NCBI GenBank assembly: GCA_017458145.1
Contig: JAFTGA010000015.1
Location: 115,046-179,045 of the forward strand
Length of the DNA stretch: 64,000 bases
Source: Bacteroidales bacterium
GTDB taxonomy: Bacteria > Bacteroidota > Bacteroidia > Bacteroidales > UBA932
Direction: 5' to 3'
The notes below the pieces were generated by a model. The model was not told the origin of the DNA, ran no database searches, and worked only from the letters and a program-made list of their open reading frames with translations. Below, in pieces: positions 57,183 to 64,000 of the stretch (position 1 is its first letter; each line of letters begins with the position of its first letter). Position numbers and translations under genes: made by a program.

Positions 57183-57185
57183 GGT

Positions 57186-57222
57186 AAAAAAATCCCGCAG
57201 CACCTGGTGTTGCGGGATTTTT
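57186..57222 (-). terminator. Intrinsic terminator of rpmE
   Basis: AATCCCGCAGCACC and GGTGTTGCGGGATT pair with one wobble and are flanked by A and T tracts; it lies 25 bases past the rpmE stop on the minus strand. Confidence 0.85.
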
Positions 57223-57247
57223 CAACCTATTTGTAGTCCGGCAGGAA

Positions 57248-57499
57248 TTATTTCTTGCGGCTCTTGTATCTCTGATAGAACATATCAACACGGCCGGCGG
57301 TATCGACGATCTTCATCTTGCCGGTGTAGAAAGGGTGAGATGTGTTGGAAATCTCAAGCTTTACGAGGGGGTACTCGACACCGTCAATGGTGATGTTCTC
57401 CTTGCTGGTGGCGCAGGAGCGGGTGATGAACACGTCCTCGTTTGACATATCCTTGAAAGCTACAAGACGGTAGGTTTCGGGATGGATTCCTTTTTTCAT
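57248..57499 (-). CDS. rpmE2: 50S ribosomal protein L31 type B
   Basis: An 83-residue L31 of the zinc-free type B: MKKGIHPETYRLVAFKDMSN at the start in family form, ISNTSHPFYTGKMKIVDTAGRVDMFYQRY at the end in shorter parts. The CxxC zinc residues of type A are missing; the only Cys is in RSCATS. The start at 57499 fits the family and follows a good divergent promoter. Confidence 0.95.
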   Translation of the reverse strand: MKKGIHPETYRLVAFKDMSNEDVFITRSCATSKENITIDGVEYPLVKLEISNTSHPFYTGKMKIVDTAGRVDMFYQRYKSRKK

Positions 57500-57525
57500 T
57501 ACACTAGTGTTTTTGAATCGAGGCG

Positions 57526-57557
57526 CAAAGATAAGAATTTTTTTCGTAATTTTGCAA
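57526..57557 (-). promoter_or_regulatory. Bacteroidota-type promoter of rpmE
   Basis: On the minus strand TTG (57557-57555), 21 bases, then TATCTTTG (57533-57526), 26 bases before the ATG. It overlaps the divergent -7 box of the mutase gene. Confidence 0.65.
57547..57554 (+). promoter_or_regulatory. -7 box of the phosphoglucosamine mutase unit
   Basis: TAATTTTG, with only 6 bases to the ATG at 57561, so the transcript would begin at about the start codon. No -33 match. Confidence 0.5.
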
Positions 57558-57560
57558 GCT

Positions 57561-58982
57561 ATGACATTGATAAAATCTATTTCCGGCATCCGCGGTACGA
57601 TTGGCGGTGCCCCCGGTGAGGCCCTGACCCCCGTTGACATCGTCAAATTCACCTATGCATACTGCGCCTGCCTGAAGGCGCGCAAGCCCGTCCCCAACAG
57701 CGGCAACCGTTATAAAGTAGTCGTCGGCCGCGACGCCCGCATCAGCGGCGCCTGCGTCGAGCAGCTGGTCTGCGGTACGCTCGTCGCCTGCGGCGTGGAC
57801 GTCGTGAAGTGCGGTTTCGCCAGCACGCCGACCACCGAACTGGCTGTCGGCTTCGCCGGTGCCGACGGCGGCATCATCCTGACGGCCAGCCACAACCCGC
57901 GCCAGTGGAATGCGCTCAAGTTGCTCAACGAGCACGGCGAGTTCCTGACCGCGGCAGAGGGCCAGGCCATCCTGGACCTTGCCGGGCGCGGCGAGTTCGA
58001 TTTCGCTCCGGTGGATGAACTGGGCAGCATCGAGGAGCACGATTTCACCGAGGAGCACATCGACGCCGTCCTCGCCCTGGAGGCCGTGGATGCCGAAGCG
58101 GTGCGCAAGGCCGGTTTCAAGGTGGTGCTCGACGCCATCAACTCCGTGGGCGGCATCATCATGCCGCGCCTGCTGGAACGCCTCGGCGTGGCGTGCATCA
58201 CGCTCAACGGCGAGCCCACGGGCGATTTCGCCCACAACCCCGAGCCGCTCCCGAAGAACCTGACGGACCTGAGCGCGACGGTCGTGCGCGAGCGGGCGGA
58301 CCTGGGCATCAGCGTGGATCCCGACGTGGACCGCCTGGCCTTCATCTGCGAGGACGGCAATCCCTTCGTCGAGGAGTACACCCTCGTGGCCGTGGCCGAC
58401 TACCTGCTCGGCCGTGCCGAAAAGGCGGGCGTGATGCCGCGCAACACCGTCTCCAACCTTTCCTCCAGCCGGGCCCTGCGCGACGTGACCGAGGCCCACG
58501 GCGGCACCTATTACGCCGCGGCGGTGGGGGAGGTCAACGTGACCACCAAAATGCACGAGGTCGGCGCGCTGATCGGCGGCGAAGGCAACGGCGGCGTGAT
58601 CTATCCGGCGAGCCACTGCGGGCGCGACGCGATGGTCGGCGTGGCGCTGTTCCTCAGCCACCTGGCGCACCTGGGCCTGAGCGCGAGCGCCTACAAGGCC
58701 ACCCTCCCGCCGTATTTCATTGCCAAGAACCGCATCGACCTGTCCGACAAGGCGATGATCGACCGCATCCTGGATGCGATGAAGGAGCACTTCAAGGACG
58801 AGAAGGTCAATACGATCGACGGCGTCAAGATTGACTTCGAGTCCCGGAAACAGTGGGTCCACCTGCGCAAGTCCAACACCGAGCCGATCATCCGCATCTA
58901 CTCCGAGGCGCAGACCGAGCAGGAGGCGCAGCGCCTCGGCGAGGAGGTGATCGCGCTGGCGAAGGGCATCATCGGAGCATAG
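57561..58982 (+). CDS. glmM: Phosphoglucosamine mutase (or phosphomannomutase-type enzyme)
   Basis: A 473-residue alpha-D-phosphohexomutase. The phosphoserine is Ser110 in LTASHNPRQWNALK, the metal loop is VDPDVDRLAF (about 253-262), the sugar loop is GGEGNGGVIYP and the phosphate loop RKSNTEPIIRIYSEA. It interconverts glucosamine-6-P and glucosamine-1-P for cell-wall UDP-GlcNAc synthesis if GlmM. Similar enzymes act on mannose or glucose phosphates, so the symbol is tentative; the NamZ-like neighbour supports an amino-sugar role. Confidence 0.85.
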   Translation: MTLIKSISGIRGTIGGAPGEALTPVDIVKFTYAYCACLKARKPVPNSGNRYKVVVGRDARISGACVEQLVCGTLVACGVDVVKCGFASTPTTELAVGFAGADGGIILTASHNPRQWNALKLLNEHGEFLTAAEGQAILDLAGRGEFDFAPVDELGSIEEHDFTEEHIDAVLALEAVDAEAVRKAGFKVVLDAINSVGGIIMPRLLERLGVACITLNGEPTGDFAHNPEPLPKNLTDLSATVVRERADLGISVDPDVDRLAFICEDGNPFVEEYTLVAVADYLLGRAEKAGVMPRNTVSNLSSSRALRDVTEAHGGTYYAAAVGEVNVTTKMHEVGALIGGEGNGGVIYPASHCGRDAMVGVALFLSHLAHLGLSASAYKATLPPYFIAKNRIDLSDKAMIDRILDAMKEHFKDEKVNTIDGVKIDFESRKQWVHLRKSNTEPIIRIYSEAQTEQEAQRLGEEVIALAKGIIGA

Positions 58983-58985
58983 CCC

Positions 58986-60050
58986 ATGTTCTCTTTCCGC
59001 ACCACGCCGGTCGAGGAGCAGCTGGACAGGAGCCTGCGCGAAGGGCGGGTAGCCTGCTTCTGCACGCAGAACTGCTGGGACCCGCACCGAGGACGCTACC
59101 TGTATGACATTTTCCGCGAACGCGGGAACCTGGAGCGCATCTTCACTCCGCGCGACACCGAGCTCACGCCGCTCACCAACCACATCGACTTCAGCGCCGA
59201 CGATCTGGAGGGGCTGGATGCCGTGGTGGTGGAGATCCAGGATGTCGGGACGCGCTACTTCAACTATACGCGCGACGTGATGCGGCTGCTGACGATGTGC
59301 GCCCGCAGCGCGGAGAGCCCCTCCGTCTATATCGTGGACCACATCAACCCCGCCGGCCGCGTGGTCGAGGGCACGATGCCCGCCGTGGAGTCCGACATCT
59401 GGACGCCCAAGGTGGCGCACCGGCACGGACTGACGCTCGGGGAGCTCTGCCACCTGTATTGCGCCGAGATCGGCGCGAAATTCCCCCTGCACATCATTTC
59501 CGCCTTTGTCTCCGACGTGGGCAAGGATCTTCTCCCGTGGACCATCGCTCCGGCGTCGGACATCCCCGGGATGTTCACCTGCGAGATGTATCCCGGCGGC
59601 GGCCTGTGGAACAACACTTCCATCACCCCGGCCATCGGGACGGCGCGTCCGTATGAGTATTTCGGCGCCCCGTTCATCAAGAGCGGCGACGTGCGCTTCC
59701 TGCCCACGCCGCCCGGCGTGATGATGCGCCCGTGCTCCTTCACCCCGGCGGCGGGCCGCTACCAGGGCGAGCGCTGCTACGGCTACCAGATCATGCTCCA
59801 GCCCGGGGCGCAGTACCATTCGCTGCTGCACACGCTCCAGCTGATGAAATTCCTGTCGGAGCGCTACTCGCAGTTCGAGATGTTCGATACGCTGTTCGTC
59901 AAGGTGGCCGACCCCGTGATCGAGGAATACCTGCGCGGCCGCCTGACCTTCGACGTGGTCCAGGAGCACGTCAAGACGGAGGAGCAGAAGTGGATCCGCA
60001 AGGCCAAGCGTTTCATCCTGTATGACGACGCGCCGTACCGGATGAAATAA
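58986..60050 (+). CDS. DUF1343/NamZ-like protein, shortened and without signal peptide
   Basis: A 354-residue protein related to DUF1343, the family of exo-beta-N-acetylmuramidase NamZ. Landmarks are VVVEIQDVGTRYFNYTRDVM (family DiQDvGxRxYTY), VDHINPAGRVVEGTMP (family DRPNPxGxxVEG) and HRHGLTLGELCHLY. Two things differ from characterised members: there is no signal peptide, and the family PEHG motif, which contains a proposed catalytic Glu, reads TPRDTE (about 54-59). If active it would work in the cytoplasm, in muropeptide recycling next to glmM; it may also have lost or changed activity. Confidence 0.8.
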   Translation: MFSFRTTPVEEQLDRSLREGRVACFCTQNCWDPHRGRYLYDIFRERGNLERIFTPRDTELTPLTNHIDFSADDLEGLDAVVVEIQDVGTRYFNYTRDVMRLLTMCARSAESPSVYIVDHINPAGRVVEGTMPAVESDIWTPKVAHRHGLTLGELCHLYCAEIGAKFPLHIISAFVSDVGKDLLPWTIAPASDIPGMFTCEMYPGGGLWNNTSITPAIGTARPYEYFGAPFIKSGDVRFLPTPPGVMMRPCSFTPAAGRYQGERCYGYQIMLQPGAQYHSLLHTLQLMKFLSERYSQFEMFDTLFVKVADPVIEEYLRGRLTFDVVQEHVKTEEQKWIRKAKRFILYDDAPYRMK

Positions 60051-60079
60051 ATGAAAAGAATACACTAAACCTCAACCTG

Positions 60080-60964
60080 ATGCAAGAGAGAAAACGCAAT
60101 TGGCATGACCGGCGGGACGCCTGGTATGTTTCCGGGCTGGACCCGATGCATTTGATCACGCCCTATATGTTCGGCAGCCGGACTGCCAACGAGGCCGTCC
60201 TGGGTGAAGTGATGGACCTGACGGCCGTGAATGAGTATCTCGCCCGGAAAAATGCCGAAAACCCGGAGTTCAAGTATACCTGTTTTCATTTTATCACGGC
60301 GGCCCTCGGCAAGGCCATCCTCCTGCGCCCCAAGATGAACTGGTACATTTCTGGCGGCCATTTCTATGAGCGCAAGCAGATCCAGCTGTCCTTCGTCGTG
60401 AAGCGGCAGTTCGCCGACAACGGCGGAGAGGCCCTGGCCAAGTTCGTCCTGGACCCGGAAGGGCCCGCCCCGCTGGAGCAGGTGCACGATTTCGTGCACC
60501 GCTTCGTGACCAAGGTGCGCGGGAAAAGCGGCGCCGTGGGGATCGACGATGCGATGAAGGTCTTTTCGCGCCTGCCGCGTCCCGTTTTCCGCCTGGCCTC
60601 GTGGGTGCTCCGCCGCCTGGAGTACTATGGCATCTATCCCGAATTTCTGGCGAAAGATGACCCCTGCTATTCCAGCTGCTTCATCTCCAACCTGGGCAGC
60701 ATCAAGATGAACGCCGACTACCACCACCTCTATGACTGGGGGACCATCTCTTTCTTCGTGGTGATCGGGGAGAAGAAGCTGCGCCCTTTCTGGAACGAGG
60801 ACGGCAGCTACGAGCTGCGCGACACCGTCAAGCTGGGGCTCACGGTGGATGAACGTATCGCCGACGGCTATTATTTCGCCAAGACCCTGCGCCTGGTGCG
60901 CCATCTTTTCGCCCATCCCGAACTGCTGGACCGTCCGGCAGCGGAACCCGTTAATATTGACTGA
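60080..60964 (+). CDS. E2/CAT-fold acyltransferase-like protein with altered catalytic motif
   Basis: A 294-residue protein resembling the catalytic domain of 2-oxoacid dehydrogenase E2 and chloramphenicol acetyltransferase, without lipoyl or peripheral-binding domains. The segment ISNLGSIKMNADYHHLYDWGT (in shorter parts) matches the fold; the C-terminal catalytic motif HRxxDG reads DERIADG, so the catalytic His is Glu258. The gene sits 2 bases before an AMP-forming acyl ligase, which suggests a paired acyl-activation and transfer step, but the substrate and whether it is a catalyst are unknown. Confidence 0.75.
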   Translation: MQERKRNWHDRRDAWYVSGLDPMHLITPYMFGSRTANEAVLGEVMDLTAVNEYLARKNAENPEFKYTCFHFITAALGKAILLRPKMNWYISGGHFYERKQIQLSFVVKRQFADNGGEALAKFVLDPEGPAPLEQVHDFVHRFVTKVRGKSGAVGIDDAMKVFSRLPRPVFRLASWVLRRLEYYGIYPEFLAKDDPCYSSCFISNLGSIKMNADYHHLYDWGTISFFVVIGEKKLRPFWNEDGSYELRDTVKLGLTVDERIADGYYFAKTLRLVRHLFAHPELLDRPAAEPVNID

Positions 60965-60966
60965 CC

Positions 60967-62664
60967 ATGCATTTCAATCTGGAAAACGTGAAGACACCCT
61001 GGCTGGACAGCTATGGGGATGTCCCTTTTCATCTGGAGTACAGCGACTTGTCCATGTCCGGCGCCGTCCTGGAGTCGGCCCGGCTGGACCCTGATTTCCC
61101 CGCCCTCAGTTTCATGGGCCGGAACATTTCCTATCAGGAAACGGCCCGGGAGATCGACCGGGTGGCCCGTGCGTTCTATGCCCTGGGCGTGCGGCCCGGC
61201 CAGCGCGTGCTGATCTGCCTGCCCAATGTGCCGCAGGCCATCTACTGCTTGTACGGCCTCAACCGGATCGGGGCCGTCGCTTCCATGGTGCATCCCCTGT
61301 CGGCCGTGGCGGAGATCGCCTTTTTCCTGAATGAAGCCGACTGCGACGTGGCCGTCACCCTGGACCAGTTCTATGCCAAGTTCATGGACGTTCGGCAGCA
61401 GCGCTCCATCGGCAAGCTCATCGTGGCGCGGGTGTCCGACGAACTGCCCTTCCCGCTTTCCCTGGGCCAGAAGCTGCTCACGGAGCGCAAGTTCCCCAAG
61501 GTGGTGCAGGACGGCACCACGCTGCTCTGGAGGGATTTCATCTCGGACGGCGACCGTGTTGCCTGGCAGGATATCTTCCCGGCCAAAGACCCGCTGACCG
61601 AAGCGGTGGTCCTCTTCTCCGGCGGCACCACCGGTGTCACCAAGGGCATCATGCTGTCCGATCTCAACTTCAACGCCCTGGCGCGCCAGACGGAGGCCAT
61701 GTGCCACTGCGAAGTCCGCCACGGACGCATGCTCGCGGCCATGCCGGTCTTCCATGGATTCGGCCTGGGCGTGTGCATCCACACCATGCTGGTGTGCGGC
61801 GGCACCTCCATCCTCGTCCCCCGGTTCAATGTCAAGAGCTACGCCAAGCTCATCCGCACCACCAAGCCCAATTTCATCGCGGGCGTACCTACGCTTTTCG
61901 AGGCCATTACCCGCAACCGCTACCTGGACGGGGCCGACCTCAGCTTCCTGCGCGGCGTGTTCTCCGGCGGCGATTCGCTCAGCATCGAGCTCAAGAAAAA
62001 GTTCGATGCCTTCCTCGCCGGGCACCATGCCACCATCCGGGTGCGCGAAGGCTACGGCACGACCGAATGCGTGACCGCCTCCTGCCTGACCCCCTACAAC
62101 AAGGAGAAGGAAGGCAGCATCGGCCTGCCGTATCCCGATACGTATTATAAAATCTGCAAGGTGGGCACCACCGAGGAGGTCCCTTATGGCGAGGAGGGCG
62201 AGATCTGCCTCACGGGCCCGTCCCGGATGCTGGGCTATATCCATCACGAGGAAGAGAATGCCCAGACGCTGCGCCTGCACGAAGACGGGCACGTGTGGCT
62301 GCACACGGGCGATCTGGGGGTGATGGACGCCGAAGGCTTCATCTTCTTCCGCCAGCGGATCAAGCGGATGATCGTGACCAGCGGATACAATGTCTATCCT
62401 TCCCAGCTGGAAAATGTGCTGGAGGGTCATCCGGCGGTGCAGCGCAGCTGCGTGATCGGCGTCCCCGACCCGTACAAGATGCAGCGGGTGAAGGCCTTCA
62501 TCGTGCTGCGCGACGGCGTCGAAGACACGCCCGAACTCCGTGCGGACATCGAGGCGCACTGCAGGAAGCACATTGCGAAATACGCCTTGCCTTCCGAGTG
62601 GGAATACCGGGATTCCCTGCCTACCACCCTGGTGGGCAAGGTGGCCTACACGCAATTGAAGTAA
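60967..62664 (+). CDS. AMP-forming acyl-CoA ligase
   Basis: A 565-residue ANL-superfamily enzyme. The AMP motif is LFSGGTTGVTKGIML (about 217-231), then VREGYGTTECVTAS, GEICLTGPSRMLGY, the hinge HTGDLGVMDAEG and RIKRMIVTSGYNVYPSQLE; the catalytic lysine is in LVGKVAYTQLK at the end. It activates a carboxylic acid to an acyl-CoA (or acyl-AMP). Last gene of the glmM unit, 2 bases after the E2-like gene. It differs clearly from the other ligase at 49562-51208 and is not a duplicate of it. Confidence 0.9.
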   Translation: MHFNLENVKTPWLDSYGDVPFHLEYSDLSMSGAVLESARLDPDFPALSFMGRNISYQETAREIDRVARAFYALGVRPGQRVLICLPNVPQAIYCLYGLNRIGAVASMVHPLSAVAEIAFFLNEADCDVAVTLDQFYAKFMDVRQQRSIGKLIVARVSDELPFPLSLGQKLLTERKFPKVVQDGTTLLWRDFISDGDRVAWQDIFPAKDPLTEAVVLFSGGTTGVTKGIMLSDLNFNALARQTEAMCHCEVRHGRMLAAMPVFHGFGLGVCIHTMLVCGGTSILVPRFNVKSYAKLIRTTKPNFIAGVPTLFEAITRNRYLDGADLSFLRGVFSGGDSLSIELKKKFDAFLAGHHATIRVREGYGTTECVTASCLTPYNKEKEGSIGLPYPDTYYKICKVGTTEEVPYGEEGEICLTGPSRMLGYIHHEEENAQTLRLHEDGHVWLHTGDLGVMDAEGFIFFRQRIKRMIVTSGYNVYPSQLENVLEGHPAVQRSCVIGVPDPYKMQRVKAFIVLRDGVEDTPELRADIEAHCRKHIAKYALPSEWEYRDSLPTTLVGKVAYTQLK

Positions 62665-62679
62665 TTTTTGCGAATTAAA

Positions 62680-62710
62680 TTTGGAGATTCCAAAAATATG
62701 CTTACCTTTG
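62680..62710 (+). promoter_or_regulatory. Promoter of tRNA-Glu
   Basis: TTTG at 62680-62683, 19 bases, TACCTTTG at 62703-62710, then 11 bases to the tRNA 5' end. Confidence 0.75.
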
Positions 62711-62721
62711 CATTCCCGAAC

Positions 62722-62793
62722 GGTGGGTTCGTATAACGGTTAGTACTCGAGATTCTCAATCTCGCAATAGGAGTTCGATTCTCCTACCCACTA
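62722..62793 (+). tRNA. tRNA-Glu (anticodon CTC)
   Basis: A 72-base cloverleaf. Acceptor GGTGGGT pairs with ACCCACT (first pair G-U), D-arm GTAT-AACGGTTA-GTAC, anticodon stem CGAGA/TCTCG with loop TTCTCAA giving anticodon CTC, a 4-base variable loop CAAT (as in other tRNA-Glu), T-arm AGGAG-TTCGATT-CTCCT, discriminator A. The CCA end is not encoded. It reads GAG codons. Confidence 0.93.
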
Positions 62794-62795
62794 CG

Positions 62796-62832
62796 AAAAG
62801 AGGTTGACTCAACGTGAGTCGACCTCTTTTTG
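62796..62832 (+). terminator. Terminator of tRNA-Glu
   Basis: AAAAGAGGTTGACTC pairs with GAGTCGACCTCTTTT (one wobble) around AACGT and ends in a T run. Confidence 0.9.
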
Positions 62833-62859
62833 GTTGTAGAAAGGGTGGCCGTCAGTCGA

Positions 62860-62886
62860 GGTATAATTGACATTTTCGGTTGGTGA
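62860..62886 (+). repeat. Left terminal inverted repeat of the IS
   Basis: Begins GGTATAATTGACATTTTCGG and ends TTGGTGA. It matches the complement of 63974-64000 at all but two adjacent positions. Confidence 0.85.
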
Positions 62887-62926
62887 AACCATATATATAT
62901 ATTTGATTTATATGCATTTATATCTA

Positions 62927-62952
62927 CTTTATTGAAAACAGTTTCAATAAAG
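62927..62952 (+). promoter_or_regulatory. Hairpin in front of the transposase start
   Basis: CTTTATTGAAA and TTTCAATAAAG form a perfect 11-bp stem with loop ACAG. Its right arm runs into the AAAGGGG sequence before the ATG at 62960 and could hide the ribosome-binding region when transcription enters from outside. Confidence 0.55.
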
Positions 62953-62959
62953 GGGTGAT

Positions 62960-63946
62960 ATGTCGAAAATAAGGAGACGTCAAAGATGTCCTAAATGTGG
63001 TTCATTGAGTATTATTCGTTGGGGACAAAGGGCGGGCCATCAAAGGTATAAATGCCGTGATTGTGGAGCATCATTTGTCAAACACAAAGCCGGTGTCCGT
63101 CAAAGCAACCGTTTAGTTTGGTTCCGTAAATGGGTTCTTGGTAAACAAACTATCGAAGATATCGCGCAGGAGAGCGGGTACAGTTCGCGGCAACTCCATC
63201 GATGGTTCGACGAGTATCTCGATACGTTCCCTTCCTGGACGATAAAAACATCCACGCCGATATATCTGCTCATTGACGGGACGTATTACTCTGATAACCA
63301 TTGCCTAATCGTCTATCGCGCAGAGAACTTGAAGAGAACGATCTTCTATCGCTTTACGACACATGAAGACGATGATGAGATAGCGTCGGATCTGCTTAAT
63401 ATTAGAGACCTGGGATACGTTGTCGTAGGAATAACGACAGATGGCGGAGATAATATCATCCGGGCAGTCCAATATGTGTTCCCCAATGTGCCTCGCCAGC
63501 GCTGTGTTGTCCATGTTCAACGAGAGTGCCTGACCTCCATCACGCAGCATCCCCGTTCTGCGGAGGCGAAACTGTTCAGGAACCTGGTCCAACAGCTAAG
63601 CATTGTTGACACGAACAATGATAAACTTTGGTGGTTGAGCCAATATAACAGATGGACTGAAGATAATCTGGAATACGTCTTCCAGAAAGGCGTCGTCTCA
63701 TACTCCAAGCAGGAATACTATGTCCATAACGACTTGAGGAAGGCTTATATACACTTAAAAAGAGCGCTGCCCAATCTGTTCACATACATCGATCATCCGG
63801 GAGTCCCAAAGACAACCAATGCTTTGGAAGCCTTCTTCGGTCACATAAAAGATCAAATCAGATTGCATCGAGGGCTGGCTGAAACGCGGATTGACAACTT
63901 CATAAAATGGTTCCTCTTCTTCAACGATGAAAAGAAGAAAAAGTAA
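62960..63946 (+). CDS. Transposase, IS256/Mutator-like with N-terminal zinc ribbon
   Basis: A 328-residue transposase. Residues 10-35 form a zinc ribbon (CPKC and CRDC), followed by a helix-turn-helix (about 60-85, TIEDIAQESGYSSRQLHRWF) and a DDE domain: Asp106 in LLIDGTYY, Asp161 in GITTDGGDN, Glu290 in TTNALEAFFGHIKDQIRLH. The RQRCVVHVQRE segment after the second Asp is typical of Mutator/IS256 relatives. This arrangement corresponds to what is called the variant Zn-binding type of IS256 transposases. Codon use is less GC-biased than in neighbouring genes. Confidence 0.9.
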   Translation: MSKIRRRQRCPKCGSLSIIRWGQRAGHQRYKCRDCGASFVKHKAGVRQSNRLVWFRKWVLGKQTIEDIAQESGYSSRQLHRWFDEYLDTFPSWTIKTSTPIYLLIDGTYYSDNHCLIVYRAENLKRTIFYRFTTHEDDDEIASDLLNIRDLGYVVVGITTDGGDNIIRAVQYVFPNVPRQRCVVHVQRECLTSITQHPRSAEAKLFRNLVQQLSIVDTNNDKLWWLSQYNRWTEDNLEYVFQKGVVSYSKQEYYVHNDLRKAYIHLKRALPNLFTYIDHPGVPKTTNALEAFFGHIKDQIRLHRGLAETRIDNFIKWFLFFNDEKKKK

Positions 63947-63952
63947 CCTTGT

Positions 63953-64000
63953 TACCAACCAAAAATGTCAAGGTCACCAACCAGAAATGTCAATTATACC
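63953..64000 (-). repeat. Right end of the IS: terminal repeat plus internal tandem copy
   Basis: The terminal repeat is 63974-64000. An imperfect direct copy of its inner part (TTACCAACCAAAAATGTCAA, 63953-63972) precedes it with a 21-base period. The left end has only one copy. Confidence 0.75.

Larger units (their letters stand above)
62860..64000 (+). mobile_element. Complete insertion sequence, IS256-like Zn-ribbon type, next to tRNA-Glu
   Basis: A 1141-base element bounded by 27-base terminal inverted repeats (25 of 27 match) and encoding one transposase. Its right end coincides with the end of the window, so a target duplication cannot be checked. Base composition is clearly richer in A and T than the flanking genes, as expected for a recent arrival. 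It lies 27 bases beyond the tRNA-Glu terminator. Confidence 0.85.

Noticed and set aside
62890-62901. AT dinucleotide run as a microsatellite of interest
   Set aside because: It is short and lies inside the AT-rich leader of the IS.

Overview
The window is GC-rich, gene-dense chromosomal DNA from a member of the Bacteroidota, most likely Bacteroidales; I do not name a genus. The main evidence is the promoter type: many genes are preceded by the Bacteroidota -7 box TAnnTTTG, several with a TTTG or TTG element 19-21 bases upstream, and Shine-Dalgarno sequences are mostly absent. Gene content agrees: KorAB, a Bacteroidales-type purine operon, a SusC-free set of outer-membrane barrels, patatin-barrel and MBOAT/SGNH modules, and type B L31. 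No stretch longer than 300 bases lacks a gene.

Layout. 1-3158: end of korA, then korB and gdhA (2-oxoglutarate and glutamate formation). 3178-6464 (minus): M3 peptidase and pncB. 6700-10533: SLC13-type transporter, porin-like barrel, CBS/DUF21 protein. 10575-16193 (minus): DMT permease, GH53 galactanase lipoprotein, RelA/SpoT homologue, a hypothetical and a small barrel. 16265-22886: uvrB, two SGNH proteins and an MBOAT acyltransferase. 23009-29110 (minus): a pyrimidine operon (lipoprotein deformylase, pyrC, pyrK, pyrD, pyrF, pyrE, pyrB with a Zn tail). 29268-41802: a head-to-head purine operon (purE, purL, purC, purF, purM, purN, purH, purD-folD fusion, BASS-like transporter). 42063-47502: guaB, guaA, a second stand-alone GMP synthetase, and a uracil/xanthine permease. 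47581-51208 (minus): AMP-ligase and htpG. 51331-54938: HAD protein, rubredoxin, patatin-barrel protein. 54951-57499 (minus): rpmE2, tlpA-like, DUF1295, DUF3298. 57561-62664: phosphoglucosamine mutase, NamZ-like protein, E2-like acyltransferase, AMP-ligase. 62722-62793: tRNA-Glu(CTC). 62860-64000: a complete, AT-richer insertion sequence with a Zn-ribbon IS256-like transposase.

How the genes work together. The core of the window (23-47.5 kb) is a nucleotide biosynthesis block: UMP synthesis on one strand, IMP and GMP synthesis on the other, fired from one 157-base divergent region. Several enzymes have unusual architecture: PurF lacks its glutaminase nucleophile and other glutaminase residues while its PRTase and Fe-S residues remain; PurD is fused to FolD, so one chain makes both substrates of the next enzyme PurN; PyrB carries a PyrI-type zinc ribbon without the allosteric domain; a glutaminase-free GMP synthetase follows the full-length GuaA. 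Together with gdhA these suggest, as inference only, a cell that can use free ammonia for some amidotransfer steps.

A second theme is small repeated DNA structure: palindromic interspersed elements that sit inside reading frames or supply a stop codon, and bidirectional terminator hairpins that contain the stop codons of converging genes.
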